Shown one piece after another: positions 11,011 to 23,000 of a DNA stretch of 64,000 nt. Positions within the stretch are counted from its first letter, which is position 1; each line of letters opens with the position of its first letter. This stretch comes from Ilyonectria destructans (Eukaryota; Ascomycota; Sordariomycetes; Hypocreales; Nectriaceae): contig JAHEWK010000013.1 in the NCBI GenBank assembly GCA_020740775.1, forward strand, positions 930,001 to 994,000, given 5' to 3'. The position numbers were made by a program, and so were the translations under genes. The notes under the pieces are model-generated. The model had not been told where the DNA came from. It searched no databases and was given only the letters and a program-made list of their open reading frames with translations.

Positions 11011-13619
11011 GGTGTGTTGGCGCGTGATTGCTCTCTTCACCACTGCGATGGAAAGGATATGAAAGGGAGAGGAATGGATCAAATGCGAGCGCGGTCAGCT
11101 TGGATATGGTCATCAGCGCCCCCTTGCTTACTTGTAAGGCTATCCAATCATGCCAGTCTGTCATTTTACCCCTGCCAGCCCTTAATGTGCAGGATCGGTG
11201 GGGGCGGATGGCCAGCTTTTGGGATGCCTCGTTCGAGCATTGGAGAAACAATGAACAGTAGATATTAACTTAACTAAGTGCAAGATGCAAACCTTAGACC
11301 ATATATTGCAACGTATTAATTATTTATTCTACGACTTAACTTGAGTGAATGATTTTGTGGGAATTAGTAAAGTCCACATTTGTAGGAGTGTGGTGACTTG
11401 AGGAGCCTGGCAATCTCAGGTGTGACTATCTGAGGGGGTGGCTGTCTGAGACAACGCCACTTGGTGCTTTTTAGAAAATAGTCAGGTCAGCTTAGTAGTA
11501 GCGGTCGATGTGGCGACGTGTCTTAATCGCAGCCTGATTTTGCAGACCCGGATGTACAGTTTAATTTTAGTTGCCGAGCCTGATTTTGTAGACCCGGATA
11601 CCGCGGCCAGCCTCAGTTTGCCGAGCCTGATTTCGCAGATTTGTGTCACCCAAGGATTATAGCTACAGTGGGATCTAAAATTAAAGCCAGAAGCTGTCCT
11701 GGGTAGGGCGTCAAACTTGATAGGCCCGTACTTTTTTTTGTTATTTTTCAGGGAATTAGCCCGGTTGCCAGACCAGCCCTTGACCTTAATTGGTTTCACC
11801 TACCCCATCTTTTCCCTGAGATCTTTTTCATGATTGAGATATAGCCACGCGTGTTTAGGTTTCAGATTGCCAAATAATAACTTGACTGTTAGTGGCTGTC
11901 ATCCCAAGTTCGCTGATCGTTAAGTCCAGCCCTGATCACGGTTCTGACTCGCAAACAAGAACACTTGTTTACAACTGTGATTGATTTTATTGTTTTATTG
12001 TTTCAACAACTTCTACTTTGTAAGCTATATATCTCTACTCTGCTAGCTCCACATATGAGAGTCCACTGTGCCTCGATACAACAATGCTATGAGTGTCCAT
12101 GGCAGATCTTGAAAAAGGCAAATTGGCTTGAACTAATAACCCATTTAATGTAAGGATTGACTGAATTTCATGCCAGAGATGACATCGCTGAACGCGTTGG
12201 TGACGAAGTGGGCTTCTAGGGCAAATGGAGCCATAGTAAAGGGGACTAGGATTGCAGCGGCAATATGGGAACAATCCTCAGCACCTTGTCGGATTTTCTT
12301 TTGGCAAGCCTTGAATGAGCGAGAATGCCTGTGTTGATGCGCACCAGGACAATCAGAATCGATACATCTGCGGATCGACGAGCGAGTGCCGATGTGCAAA
12401 AGAAGGTGTGGGCGGGCGCAAAAAAGCAAAATATATCATTGAGAGGGCGAAGCCCCGGGAACATGGAATAAAGAATAATTGTGGCCGACAGAAGTTGATG
12501 AATGCCCTTTGAGAAAGGCTATGGCGCCTGCGAGTGTTATAGACGGCGGAGAGGCGAGACCGATGGTGGGAACGAGGATGACTGCTTCAGGTGCTGTGAT
12601 GGCGACCTAATTTAGTATTGATGAGCACATATCAGCGCAATGGCGAGCCCTAAAACATGCCGCGACCAAGCCCGCTCTACGACTGCAAGGCTTTCTTTCT
12701 CGATGTCAATAGTAAAGAGCCAAACTTGGGGAAGAACTGCGATGAAGGTGATACACGATGCTGGCACATTCACTTTCTGCCTGGGCCCCTACGTACCTTT
12801 CAAAAGATTCGTAGGCATGGTTGACAGCCAAGAGGACGATAGGTTAATGAAGGATTATGTGAGAAAATCCAAAGCTCAGCCGCAAGCTAAAGGCCACAAA
12901 TCACGAAACAAAAGTAATGAGGCACGCCACTTTCACTTGGAGAGCCACCTTCAATTAATAATTAACCACAGGGGCCATCTTAGCTGCAAATGGTTTGAGA
13001 AGTTTGATACAGAGCCAGTAGGATGTGAGAGGCGATATGCGTGTCGCACCCCGACGACCAGGCTGTTGATAAGGCCGTTCACAAGCTTCCAGGGGTTGTT
13101 GGCGGCTCATTCGCTCGGTGCGGTGATAAATGAGACGTAACAGTGGGAATGCATGAGCTGAATACTGGGGTCGGGGAAGGTGTCTTGGCACACCACGCGT
13201 ATTTGCCGTATTTCAGAGAGATGAGAAGTGTACTTAGTACTTTGCACAGTTGCACAATTGACAAGTTAGGAATGCTGTGCGATGTACTGAATATGTCGTA
13301 TTGAACAGCGGCGGGTTTAGGTGCCACCTGCATCTTCAAGTGCTGGAACATTTAGCTGGTCGCTGGCAAAGGATTGGCGATGGCTAGCAAACACAGAAGC
13401 ATCGAAGAGGGCTCCCAGGGATCATAAAGCTCTGCATCTGGCTATCCATGCCCACCCATCAACTTCGCCATGCTGTAACCCCGCGAGCAAGCACCAGTTT
13501 GGCTTCTAAAATAAACTGCCATTCGCATTAACAAGCGAGAGAAGTAATTGCATACCGTACTCCTAGCTGATGGGGAATTGAGCGAGGCTGGACTACCCTG
13601 CAACAAAGCCTTTCCCCAA
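11011..13619. other. Gene-poor stretch with decayed fragments
   Basis: No complete gene model can be built. A 46-47 bp tandem repeat lies at 11531-11650. Minus-strand pieces at 12150-12600 (for example CSHIAAAILVPFTMAPFALE) and near 13050-13150 (NNPWKLVNGLINSLVVG) resemble fragments of hydrophobic proteins, but they are broken by stops and frame changes and I cannot name the family. The plus-strand 166-codon frame at 12640-13140 is probably a shadow of this decayed material. Confidence 0.45.
11531..11650. repeat. Tandem repeat, unit 46-47 bp, about 2.6 copies
   Basis: The core AGCCTGATTTTGCAGACCC recurs at 11531, 11577 and 11624 with small changes (TGTAGACCC, TCGCAGATT). The third copy is truncated. 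Spacing of 46 and 47 bp shows a true tandem array. It lies in gene-poor DNA. Confidence 0.75.
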
Positions 13620-14358
13620 AAAATATACCTTCACTTCCTCGAGCCTTTTTATCACCGGTGTTGAGCTTCCGTGGGCAGCGGCCGTGCCTAGTATATTATC
13701 TTCGATGCTACATACCAAAAAATCACTGAATACGACCCACATCCTAGTATTTGGCCAGAATTGACGAGTTAGATGTTGAGAATGCCTAGGGTCATTTCAA
13801 TACGGTGTGATAGGGTAGTCGCAGAATTAAATCTGTTGGATTAGCATTACAGCCAGGCACAGAAAACATACCCTAGGCTGGAAGGTTATCACACTGCCGG
13901 CAAGAAGTGCCCTTCGCGTCCTCAAATGTCGAAAGAAGTTCTTCTCATCCTCAGGGCTAGGGCTGCCACCGGTATCATGCGTGTCCAGACTAAGAAAGTG
14001 TCCAAGCCCACGAGGAAAGAAAGCTGGGCTGGCTCGAGCCTCAAGAAGATCCTTCTCATTACCTTGAGAATCTTGAGATTCAACATCGTCAATTGAAATC
14101 TTGTGAGCGAGAAGGACAACATCTCAGTTTACGCATTCCTTAACCATGGCGATGCAGTCCATTTGCATATTGTACACGATGTTGTGGATGCCTCGAGATG
14201 CTTTGGAGAATGATCTGGATGTAGGAAAAGGACAAAACAATCTGACGTCACTCGCCGTCTACATGTGGGAACTTTTCCGGGATCAGCGACTCAGCCCTAT
14301 GGGCTTGTGTCTTTGCAGGGTATTTCCCCTGGAGAACAGCCTCGAAGTCTTGGGCCAT
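13620..14358 (-). pseudogene. Decayed M24 aminopeptidase P / prolidase-like gene
   Basis: The N-terminus begins at 14358 (MAQDFEAVLQGKYPAK, then HRAESLIPEKFPHVDG) and matches the start of fungal Xaa-Pro aminopeptidases. It then breaks at a stop near 14275. A middle piece follows (SKASRGIHNIVYNMQMDCIAM, KECVN, a stop, DVVLLAHKISID). The next piece runs SPAFFPRGLGHFLSLDTHDTGG, then a SVITFQPRVCF segment, then SIEDNIL near 13700. Active enzymes of this family read HGLGH and EPGVYF there, so the first metal-site histidine codon has become arginine and the EPG motif is lost. Roughly 180 residues between the first two pieces are missing compared with the usual length of about 460. The gene is therefore dead. 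Its old promoter (14359-14909) still carries three TCGGC(A/C)AAC elements. Confidence 0.85.
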
Positions 14359-14909
14359 GTTAACAAGTCTTCAAAAATGGGCAAATCAAAATTAGCGGCC
14401 AGGCGAATTTGATAGGCATGAATGATATGGACGATAACATATCATACATGTAAATTTACCTCCTCGAAGTTGGCCGATGTGATGATCCAACACATCACAT
14501 CAACTAGCGGCAGTAATGTCTCGGCGTAGGACGAGCTAGAGGATGATGATGGTGTGGGCCAAGCCTCAGTTACTGGTGGGACCGGCTCCCACCAGCCGAT
14601 GGTTCCCCGAACGGCGGCGGCATCGGCAAACCCCTCACGATTGTCGTTGTGATTGCACGAGAGATATACTCTTGGCCTATCTGTTCAATGATCAAGTATA
14701 GATTGAGTTTGCCGATGTTCGTCACATGCTATGCTCCTTCAATAGAATGACCCAGCCCGCCAGTATCTGACCCTGTGATGCACTCATCTGACTACATCAG
14801 GACAGTCCTCCGGTATCGTGCTACTAACCCCTCATATGTACCATCTACTACGCTTGTTCACGAAATTGTGTCACGATTGTGACAAAGTTGACTGGTTTAA
14901 GCAGATATT
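14359..14909. promoter_or_regulatory. Intergenic region with three TCGGC(A/C)AAC elements
   Basis: This region is upstream of the M24 pseudogene start and downstream of the regulator ending at 14910. The 9-bp element occurs at 14469-14477 (as GTTGGCCGA), 14623-14631 (TCGGCAAAC) and 14707-14715 (as GTTTGCCGA), that is 111, 265 and 349 bp upstream of the dead start codon. An open reading of about 60 codons on the minus strand through 14450-14630 (Ser-rich) has no recognisable family. Confidence 0.55.
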
Positions 14910-17103
14910 CTATTGCACACTAACGGCGGGAGACTCCCCTACTCCACTGCGCCCCTGCTTTATGAGCTCAGTGGCTTGGATAAAGAATGAGTCGATCCGT
15001 AGCATGGCAGGTCGCAGAAGTAATCTTGCACAGATCTCTTTCGTAGCCCCTAGACGCTGCAACGATTGGTGAAACTTCTCCAACAGCTGATAAGCTGCTT
15101 CAACATCGTGTGGTTCAGATGCCAGCAGAAATAAGTAGATGAGAAAGTTGCCGCAGAGAATGAGCTGAGATCGGGCGTCTATACAGGTCAGGAGCTGATC
15201 GAGGGTTACTAGAAATTGACTTACGGCGGACCCAGAAACCGGTCAACTCCTCTTCAGTGATGTCACTCATAAAAGTGGTGAACACTTTGAACTGTGCGAG
15301 TGCTACGGTGAGCCACTGCCGCAGGTTTGAACCGGGAGTAGCCTTTGCTTCTTTCGTTGCTGGATACATAAGACCGCGGAACAAGAGAACTTGGGTAGCG
15401 TGGAATGATAGATGGAGAGGGCCTACTGAGGTTAATACTAAATCGCAAATTATTCATGCTGAAGCCTACCATTGTGATGGGTGTCCTTTTCAACTATCAA
15501 ACACTGCGGGATCAGACTTGGCCAGTCTTTGAGCGTTTCACGCAATGCTGTAAGCTGGATTCGAGATTGTGGGCTGCTCATGTTCCTCTTCACTTGACTA
15601 GCCACGTGTTAGTACGGCTCTGGATCATTGAGAGTGAGAACTCACAAGCTGCAGTCAAGAATTGCTCGCAAGTTCCGGGCGATGTTGACCATCTCTAAGA
15701 ACCGAGCCCCATCAGATATTCGAAAGCTGGTGTTTTCAGGATCCACTAAGTAGCGCAAGTCTTCAGGCACATCTTCATCGAAACGGAGGTCATCCAAGGT
15801 CGGAGGCGTCGTGTCGAACGTGTCGCAGCCAATGTGCGGCGGGTTGCCGTGGCACACGGAGGACCAGCAATCATTGGCGTACGTAGCCCACCACAGCTTC
15901 TTCCGTATCCTTTTCTCCCAGGTTGCTATGCTCCATGATCCAGGATCTTGATGGAGGCCAATCATTTGAGCACATGCCGTGGCTTGACACGCCATCATCC
16001 AAGTGCTTGGTGTTTCGACGCTGTCAATATCTGGAGGTATGATATGTGGCAGCAGCAGGCACGCCTGCAGCTTGAATAGATTGGGCGCCTCGAGCTCTCG
16101 TCGGAGACTTATATGGCAATGTGCGAGAATTTCATGTTGTTGGAAAGGGCATGGTCCCTCGAGCGATGGATCGCGATGCCAAAACGCACAGGCCAACGCA
16201 TACACGGCGCCGCGAAGTGAAGCTGGAATCTCCAGCTTGTCCGCAGCATACTGACGCAGGAAACGAACCTTGGAGACGACCGGATACGCCGGATGAACGT
16301 GTTTAAAGTACAAGCGTACTAGAGCCGGACCATGAGGCCATACACGGCTCTCAATGGCATCTGACGCCTCCTGCATCGCGATATTCGTGTGGTCGGGGAA
16401 TCCGTTGAGGAGCATCAGAAAATGGACCGGATGATGATGCGGCTGCGAGCTACCATCATAGACCTGGGTGAAATTGGCATCAATCTCGTCTTGCTCGCTC
16501 AGAAGGACAGATCTGAAGGAGTCGAGAAAGTACGTGTCTTGCTCGCCAGCCAGCCCCATGGAATGCGACGTTCTGTCTTCCATGTCTTCCAATGTGTGGA
16601 CATCAGTCTCAGGCGGATCTAGAGGGGACAAGGCGAACGATGACGCTGCATCTATGTCCACAAGAACCGGCTGGCGCACGAGACCATCATGGACTATCGT
16701 AGATGAGACAGAGCCCTCGTACACACTCTGGCGATCTGTGCTAGCGGGAGAAGGGCCAGCCTCCGAACTCTCGGGGCCATTGGAGAGTGGCGATGCCTTT
16801 GGAGTCGTGACGTGAGGGTCTGGTGCCGCGTCAGCAGCTGATGACCGACAGACCAAGCCTCTGCTACTACAGAAGAGACCTATATCAGGAGTAAGCTCAG
16901 CCTCCAGATGCAGTCGCTCCCGCGCCGGGTGGCTCACAAGGGGGTTTGTTGGGGATCACGCAGGCCGTCTTGCGGCGGCGGCACGCATCGCACGGGCGGT
17001 TTTTGCGGCTTCGAGGCGTTCTCGACTGGCCAAAGTTGCTTCTGATGGTGTACTTTCGCGACGAATTACCTGCTTGAGCAGGTGGCTCAGTCACGGTCTC
17101 CAT
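14910..17103 (-). CDS. Zn(II)2Cys6 transcription factor
   Basis: Exons are 17103-16938, 16879-15646, 15597-15470, 15425-15267 and 15208-14910; the introns are 58, 48, 44 and 58 bp and the whole closes to 661 residues. Splicing across the first intron restores the binuclear cluster: CDACRRRKTACVIPNKPPC joined to LFCSSRGLVC, about residues 38-66, with the Cys-x2-Cys-x6-Cys-x7-Cys-x2-Cys-x6-Cys spacing of the family. The middle (residues about 190-420, e.g. LVRLYFKHVHPAYPVV and KKLWWATYANDCWSSV) is the fungal-specific regulatory domain. It lies next to the NCS1 permease and hydantoinase-like gene. Two TTGGCCGA elements in its own promoter (17187 and 17200) match those in the divergent permease/hydantoinase promoter, so it is the natural candidate regulator of both (inference). 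Confidence 0.9.
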
Positions 17104-17468
17104 GCCAGCAGCCGTTGATTCGATGACAACGTGAAGGAGTTGACCGAGAATTCGGAGAACCGCGTCGCATGTTTCGCCGACGCGAAGTTGGCCGACGGAC
17201 TTGGCCGACTTCGGCTACTTCGGGTACCTGGCCAGTTGAGCGCGCCCTAATTGATTAGTACGCAGATAATTGTTTGAGATTTGGGCGTGATTGAGCATGA
17301 CTCGTGGACATGCGATTGTCAATGCTACGGCGACTGAATGCCAGTTTGGCTTGACCACATTTAGCGAAAGACTAGCAAGCCCATGTTCCTTTTATTATAC
17401 TAATATCGACCAAAACAGTAAAATTCGCCCTGCCAATTAAAACAAACTCTTCTTTTAACGTCCTTCTT
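17104..17468. promoter_or_regulatory. Promoter of the Zn2Cys6 regulator, with paired TTGGCCGA elements
   Basis: GTTGGCCGA at 17187-17195 and CTTGGCCGA at 17200-17208 sit 84-105 bp upstream of the start codon at 17103, as direct repeats 13 bp apart. They are the reverse complement of TCGGCCAA(C/G). Further CGG/CCG half-sites flank them (about 17160-17225). The right end holds the 3' flank of the permease gene. Confidence 0.55.
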
Positions 17469-19480
17469 CTAAATCCGAGTAGTAGTCTCCAGTCCCTGGT
17501 TCTTCTGTGTATCCGAGCTGTCGTCATGGAGTTCCGGTGTCTCTGCCAATGTCACATCATCCCACTGAGTCTGATACTGCTGCTGGAGATCCCTGGCACT
17601 GGGGCTGTTGCGCACGAAATCATCCGACTTGGCATCGGGGAACGCAAAGTGAAGCACGCTGTAGACCAAGGCGCTCGAAAGAAAGCCATACATATAATTG
17701 GTGTAGTATAGTTCCGTTGCACCATCGGTAACGCTGACTGAGGTGTCTACTGCGGCAATAAAACCGGGCAGACAGGGAACGACCCCCACAACCCACTGTG
17801 GGAACTGTCAGTCAAGCTTATTTAAATGGAGACGAATACATACCGCAATCGGAGCACGCCAGTTGACGCCCCACGTGTACCAGTATATGCTACTCTTATC
17901 GCCACGGTAGAGATCGTCGACGTTCAGTTTCTGCTTGCACACGACGAGGTAGCTTGCAACCATCAAGCCTGTCATCGGTGCAAGGAATACACCATAGCTT
18001 GACAGAACTGTAAGGAAGATGGTGGCGGTATTGACGAGTCGCCAGGGGTTGACGATGGGACTGAGAATCGCAGTAATGTAGGCTCCTCGTCGAATGTTGA
18101 TGTATTTAGGAAACACGGAAGACAAATCGATGCCACCAGCCAGTGCATTGCCAGGGAGATTGCTTCCAATCTGCGAAACCACCAATGCAAGTCCCGAAAA
18201 GAAGACGGCGGCGCGTGTTCCGGCACTATTGTCCTTTTCGAGCAAACGGACGAACAAAGTTGGCGGGTTCCAGATTGCTTCACCCATGCGATCCTGCGTT
18301 GCTGCCGTGACAAGAATTCCTAGAATTGAAGCAAAAATACCGTAGAAGGGAAAGGCAAAAGCCTGTCCCCAGATGGCATCGCCGGGACGTCTAGCAAGTC
18401 GAGCGTAGTCGTTTTGGTTGAGGATACCCGCTGCAATCGAACCAATAGTGGACATGATGCCCATAATCATGAGCCACGCGATGCTATCTGGGCCCCCTGT
18501 TGCGGGAAGGGCAGTTCCAGAGCTGATGGTGTCTCCAAAACCACGAGGTCCCATTGTGGCCAATGCCCAGATCAGGAGAACCACGAAGAAGACTAGGGTT
18601 ATTGTGCTGGTAAAGTAAAAGAACTTTTGCAGCCGATGAGGTTGGATCATCAGCAACGGAAGGCTGATGATGCAGAAGATGAAGTAGCACAGAAACTGGG
18701 CCGACGTCATTCCCGTGTCGGCGGGGATGGTGTTGTGGATGCGTCCTTCAAAGCCGGGATCCCATGATAGAAGGATGAGGTAGATGCACTCTCCTCCGAC
18801 CCAGGATTGGAAGCCATACCTGTGGGATGTAAGAATGAGCCTTGTCTTCAGGCTGTAACTTGACTTACCAAACTGCATTTAGTTAGCTAGTGAGACAACA
18901 GGACTATAGTGCATGAAACTTACCTAATGACAGAAAGATGCGGTTCCAGACAACGAACTGGGCGCCCCAGACACCCCACACTGCTCGACTAAATACGGGG
19001 AAACCAACTGGGACTGTTAATATATGTTTGTCGGCAATCGAGTTGATACGTACTATGGTAATACGCTCCAGCCATTGAGGCAAGGAGGATCGCACCGGTA
19101 GCAAGGAGGTTTCCCACAATAATGCCTGACACGAGTTAGACGCGTCGCGTGATGGAGGTGGATTCATACAGATGATAGCTTGCCACCAGGTTAATCCCAG
19201 AGGAATTAGTGCACTGCCAGTAAGAAACGTTGCGATGTTGCAGTTGATCAACAGCCCTGCCGAAGGAGTCAGCTCTGGTGCAGCACATCGCGTCGTGGAG
19301 GTGGTTACAGAAGTTGTGATAGGCGAGGAACGTCCACGTGCGCCTCTCGGCGTTGACGGGCCGTACATCATCGTTCTATACACAGTTAGAGAGTCCTAGA
19401 GAGGTTTGCTAATAGCAACATACAATCCACTGAGACCCGTTCGGCAGCTCGACGCGTTTGAGCTGTTCCGACACGCCCAT
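17469..19480 (-). CDS. NCS1-type nucleobase/hydantoin permease
   Basis: There are eight exons: 19480-19424, 19375-19309, 19256-19170, 19125-19054, 19007-18924, 18872-18869, 18819-17844 and 17795-17469; introns are 44-52 bp. They sum to exactly 558 codons (557 residues). Exon 6 is a 4-base microexon, needed to give SLVWYGFQSWVGG, the signature of NCS1 carriers. Other family marks are NAERRTWTFL near the N-terminus, SALIPLGLTWWQAI, FPVFSRAVWGVWG, LNQNDYARLARRP and IVNPWRLVNTATIFL. About 12 membrane segments are expected. The family moves uracil, allantoin, cytosine, purines or, in bacterial Mhp1, hydantoins, with a cation. Its divergent neighbour is a hydantoinase/oxoprolinase-type enzyme, which suggests a hydantoin or similar cyclic amide as cargo (inference). 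Confidence 0.92.
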
Positions 19481-20026
19481 CGTGAAAATTTCTCCGGGCA
19501 GCAGAGCGAACCGGATTGTGCGGATTTCGAACCCAGGGACCGGAATAGCCCGTTTTTACGTGCAAAGTGAGTTGAAGTCGAGGCGGAATGCCTTTAAGGG
19601 CTTCTTGAACTTGCCAGTGGCTGATGGAGCCGTGATACAAGAACTCAGGAGATGGCGTCCAATTGAGAATTGGTTGACGTTAGCTTTATCTCGACCTCGG
19701 GTAACTGATAATGGAGATCGGCCAACTTTATGAGACGTCGGCAAACCGAACATTCTGCACCAATCAGTGTGAAGATCGGCAAACTCCCCTGTAGACGGCG
19801 AACTGGTTACGCGTCAAGTTGCTCCCGTGCTCTGGACATGGCCCCACGAGACACTGGACGATCGCGACAGGTTCTATTGGATCTGTGGGTACACCAGGCT
19901 GATGGGCTCTTACGAGAGAATCAAATTCAGCGATGCTTGTGGCTGGTCGCGTGAATACATAAGGTGGCAAAGGTGTTAGTCGTCAGCTCTGAGTGGAATC
20001 TCGGTACAATTGCATCGCATTTCACC
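19481..20026. promoter_or_regulatory. Divergent promoter between the permease and the hydantoinase-like gene
   Basis: The 546-bp shared promoter holds three direct copies of the 9-bp element: TCGGCCAAC at 19718-19726, TCGGCAAAC at 19738-19746 and TCGGCAAAC at 19776-19784. Spacings are 20 and 38 bp. The first pair lies roughly midway between the two start codons, as expected for one operator serving both genes. Confidence 0.6.
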
Positions 20027-23000
20027 ATGTCTCTGTACCGCATTGGAGTAGACGTCGGTGGGACCAACACAGATGCCGCTATTCTCGACATCAAGGCTTT
20101 CGACAGCCCTGGCCGCGGCGTGCTCGCGTCCCATAAAGCCCCAACCACGCAAGACATAACCAGCGGCATAGAGTTCGCCATCCGTGCGGTCCTGGACGAC
20201 TCCAAGGTCGATCAGGACCGGGTCTTGAGCGTCACGATTGGCACGACGCACTTCATTAATGCGTTGGTTGAAGCCGACGCACGAAGGCTGGACCGCGTTG
20301 CAGTGGTTCGGCTCTGTGGCCCCTTTACGCGGCAGATCCCTCCCTTCTCGGACTTCCCTGTCGGCCTGCGCAGCATTCTAGATGGCGGCGCGTACTATCT
20401 CGACGGGGGTCACGAAATTGACGGGCGCGAGATTGCGCCGCTCAACACGCAGCAAATTAGCCAAACCGCCAAAGACATTGTCGCCTCTGGCATCAGGTCT
20501 GTTGCGCTGGTCGGCGTCTTCTCGCCGCTGGACCATGAAGGAGCGCACGAGGAGGAGTGCAAGCGGATTTTGCTGCGGGAAGCGCCTGAGCTGCAAGTCG
20601 TGTGCTCGCATGACATTGGACCGACCGGGCTTCTGGAGAGAGAAAATGCCACTATTCTCAATGCCGCCATTCTCAGGACCGGACACCGGGTGAAGAGGGG
20701 ATTCAAGCGAGCGATGGCCCGCCTGAGACTCTCGTGTCCGCTGTATCTGTCGCAGAATGATGGCACTCTGATTGATGCCGACACTGCTGCTGAGTACCCG
20801 ATCAAGACGTTTGCCAGTGGCCCGACCAACAGCATGACGGGCGCTGCATTTCTCGCGGGCATCGACCACCAGAAACGAGCAGACGCAGCATCGGATTCAA
20901 GCGACGTAACTGAGCCGCAGATCCTTGTCGTTGACATTGGAGGCACGACGACAGATGTTTGTGCCTTGATGCCGTCCGGCTTTCCTCGCCAGGCGCCGGG
21001 CTTTGTCGAGGTGGGAGGTGTCCGAACCGCATTCTCCATGCCTGAACTCCTATCGATCGGCCTCGGCGGAGGCAGCAAAGTCCAGGTCAACTCGACAGAC
21101 GGTGCCGTCACTATTGGACCTGGCTCTGTTGGACACTTTATTCAGACGCAGGCCAAGGTCTTTGGCGGAGAGACTCTGACTGCGACCGACGTTGTTGTCG
21201 CGATGGGTAGAAGCGAGCTTGGCAATCCCGAGCTGGTCAAGGATGTCCCTCACGCGTTGGTGGAGAGCGCGAACAAGGAGATTAAGAGAATGCTAGAGAG
21301 TGTTATTGAGCAGATGAAGGTCTCTTCGGCACCAGTGCATGTTCTCCTGGTCGGAGGCGGAGCCATGCTTGTGACTGAAGATCTCCAAGGCGTCGACAAA
21401 TGTATCCATCCCATCCACCAAGGCGCCGCCAACGCAGTCGGTGCCGCAATTGCCAAGGTGTCTGGAGATATCGACATCGTCGAGATTCCCAAAGGACGCT
21501 CTGAAAAGACCGTCATTGACGCTGCGTGCAAGAAGGCCATTGACTTGGCTGTGCAGAAAGGTGCCGCGCGGGAGGATGTCCAGATCGTCGAGGTCAACAA
21601 GATGCCTCTTCAGTACATGCACAACGGCGCAATTAGAATCCAGATCAGAGCCGTCGGCCGTCTTTCCATTCCGACCGAATTGAGCCCTCCGCCGTCTCCG
21701 CCTATATGTGAGATGGAGGAGACGCAAGACGAGGACGAAGGCCAGAAGACGAGTATTCTCAATGCTCTGGAGTCCACGACCAAGCCGTCCCTCAAAGTTG
21801 ACCTCGAAACCTATCGCCCGGATGTGCGAGATGGGGTTTGGTATGTGTCTGAGGTAGACTTGGAGCTATTCTCAACTGGATGCGGCGTTCTCGGCACTGG
21901 CGGTGGTGGCCCAACGCATCACGAGTACCTCAAGGGCTTGCATGTCCTTCGTTCCAGTCCCAAGGGAAAAATGAGAATCATCTCACCAAAGACGCTCAAA
22001 GATACAGACATGGTTTGCTTTGGCTCATGGTACGGCAGCCCGAGTGTCATCAACGAACGTATTGCTGGAGGCAACGAGATTGCCGTGGGTATCGAGGCCG
22101 TAAACAAGGTCCTCGGCATCACGTCTTTTGAGGGCATGTTTATTGACGAGATGTAAGTAACTCCTGGCCTCATCTAGCACAAAGCTGACCATGCCAGTGG
22201 CGGCGGAAATGGAATGAGCGCCTTCCCGACCGGCGTTCATTTCGACGTGCCAGTAATTGACGGCGATGCGATGGGACGAGCATATCCGACTATGTACCAC
22301 GGTAAGAAGTGTTTTACACCCATCTTGGCATTTCTAACCTGGAATAGCTACGTTCAGCGTTTATGGGCACTCCATGGTTCCATGCGTACTCTCCGACGCC
22401 CGAGGAAACAGCTCTATAGTCATGGTAAGAGATCTCTGCCTGACCTGCTGTACCTTTGCTAACCGCTACGCAGAATACGGACTCTCCTTTGCGATTAGAA
22501 AGTATTCTACGAACTACGGCAGTCGAGCTCGGCCTTGGATGTGCTGTATGCGCGAACCCGCTGCCCGGATCTGCAGTCAAGTCTCACGGTGTCCCTAACA
22601 CGCTGTCGCTGGCGTGGTACTTGGGACGGGCAGTACACCTGGCACGACGCAAGAAGACAAGCTATGTTGATGCGATTGTGAGTATATCTCATTGCGTTTT
22701 AGAAGGATATACTGACCCGACAATAGTTCGACGTGTGTGCAGGAAAGCTTCTGTTTACCGGAAAGATCGTCGATGTGCGTCGATTCATCGACGGTGGATA
22801 CACAATGGGCGCAGTCGTGATAGCACCCCTCAACGACGACGACCGGGAGTCAGCCGGCACGAGCAAGCAACCTGTTCCAAACGACAGGCACATGACGATA
22901 CCGTTCCAAAACGAATACCTGTATGCCGCCCTCACCGACTCGGCCGGAACCGAGGAGACGCAAGAGGTGGTGTGCACAGTCCCAGACCTGATCTCGATCC

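Noticed and set aside
12640..13140. Plus-strand frame of 166 codons
   Set aside because: No family features, no splice context; the opposite strand holds equally broken hydrophobic fragments, so the region is decayed.
15176..15240. Splice donor at gtaagtc near 15233 in the regulator at 14910-17103
   Set aside because: It cannot be joined in frame to the conserved downstream piece except through a 16-bp intron; the donor at 15266 with acceptor at 15209 gives a 58-bp intron and an exact reading frame.
19500..19530. GGGTTCGAAATCC on the minus strand, resembling a tRNA B box
   Set aside because: The stems do not pair and the site lies in the 5' leader of the permease gene.
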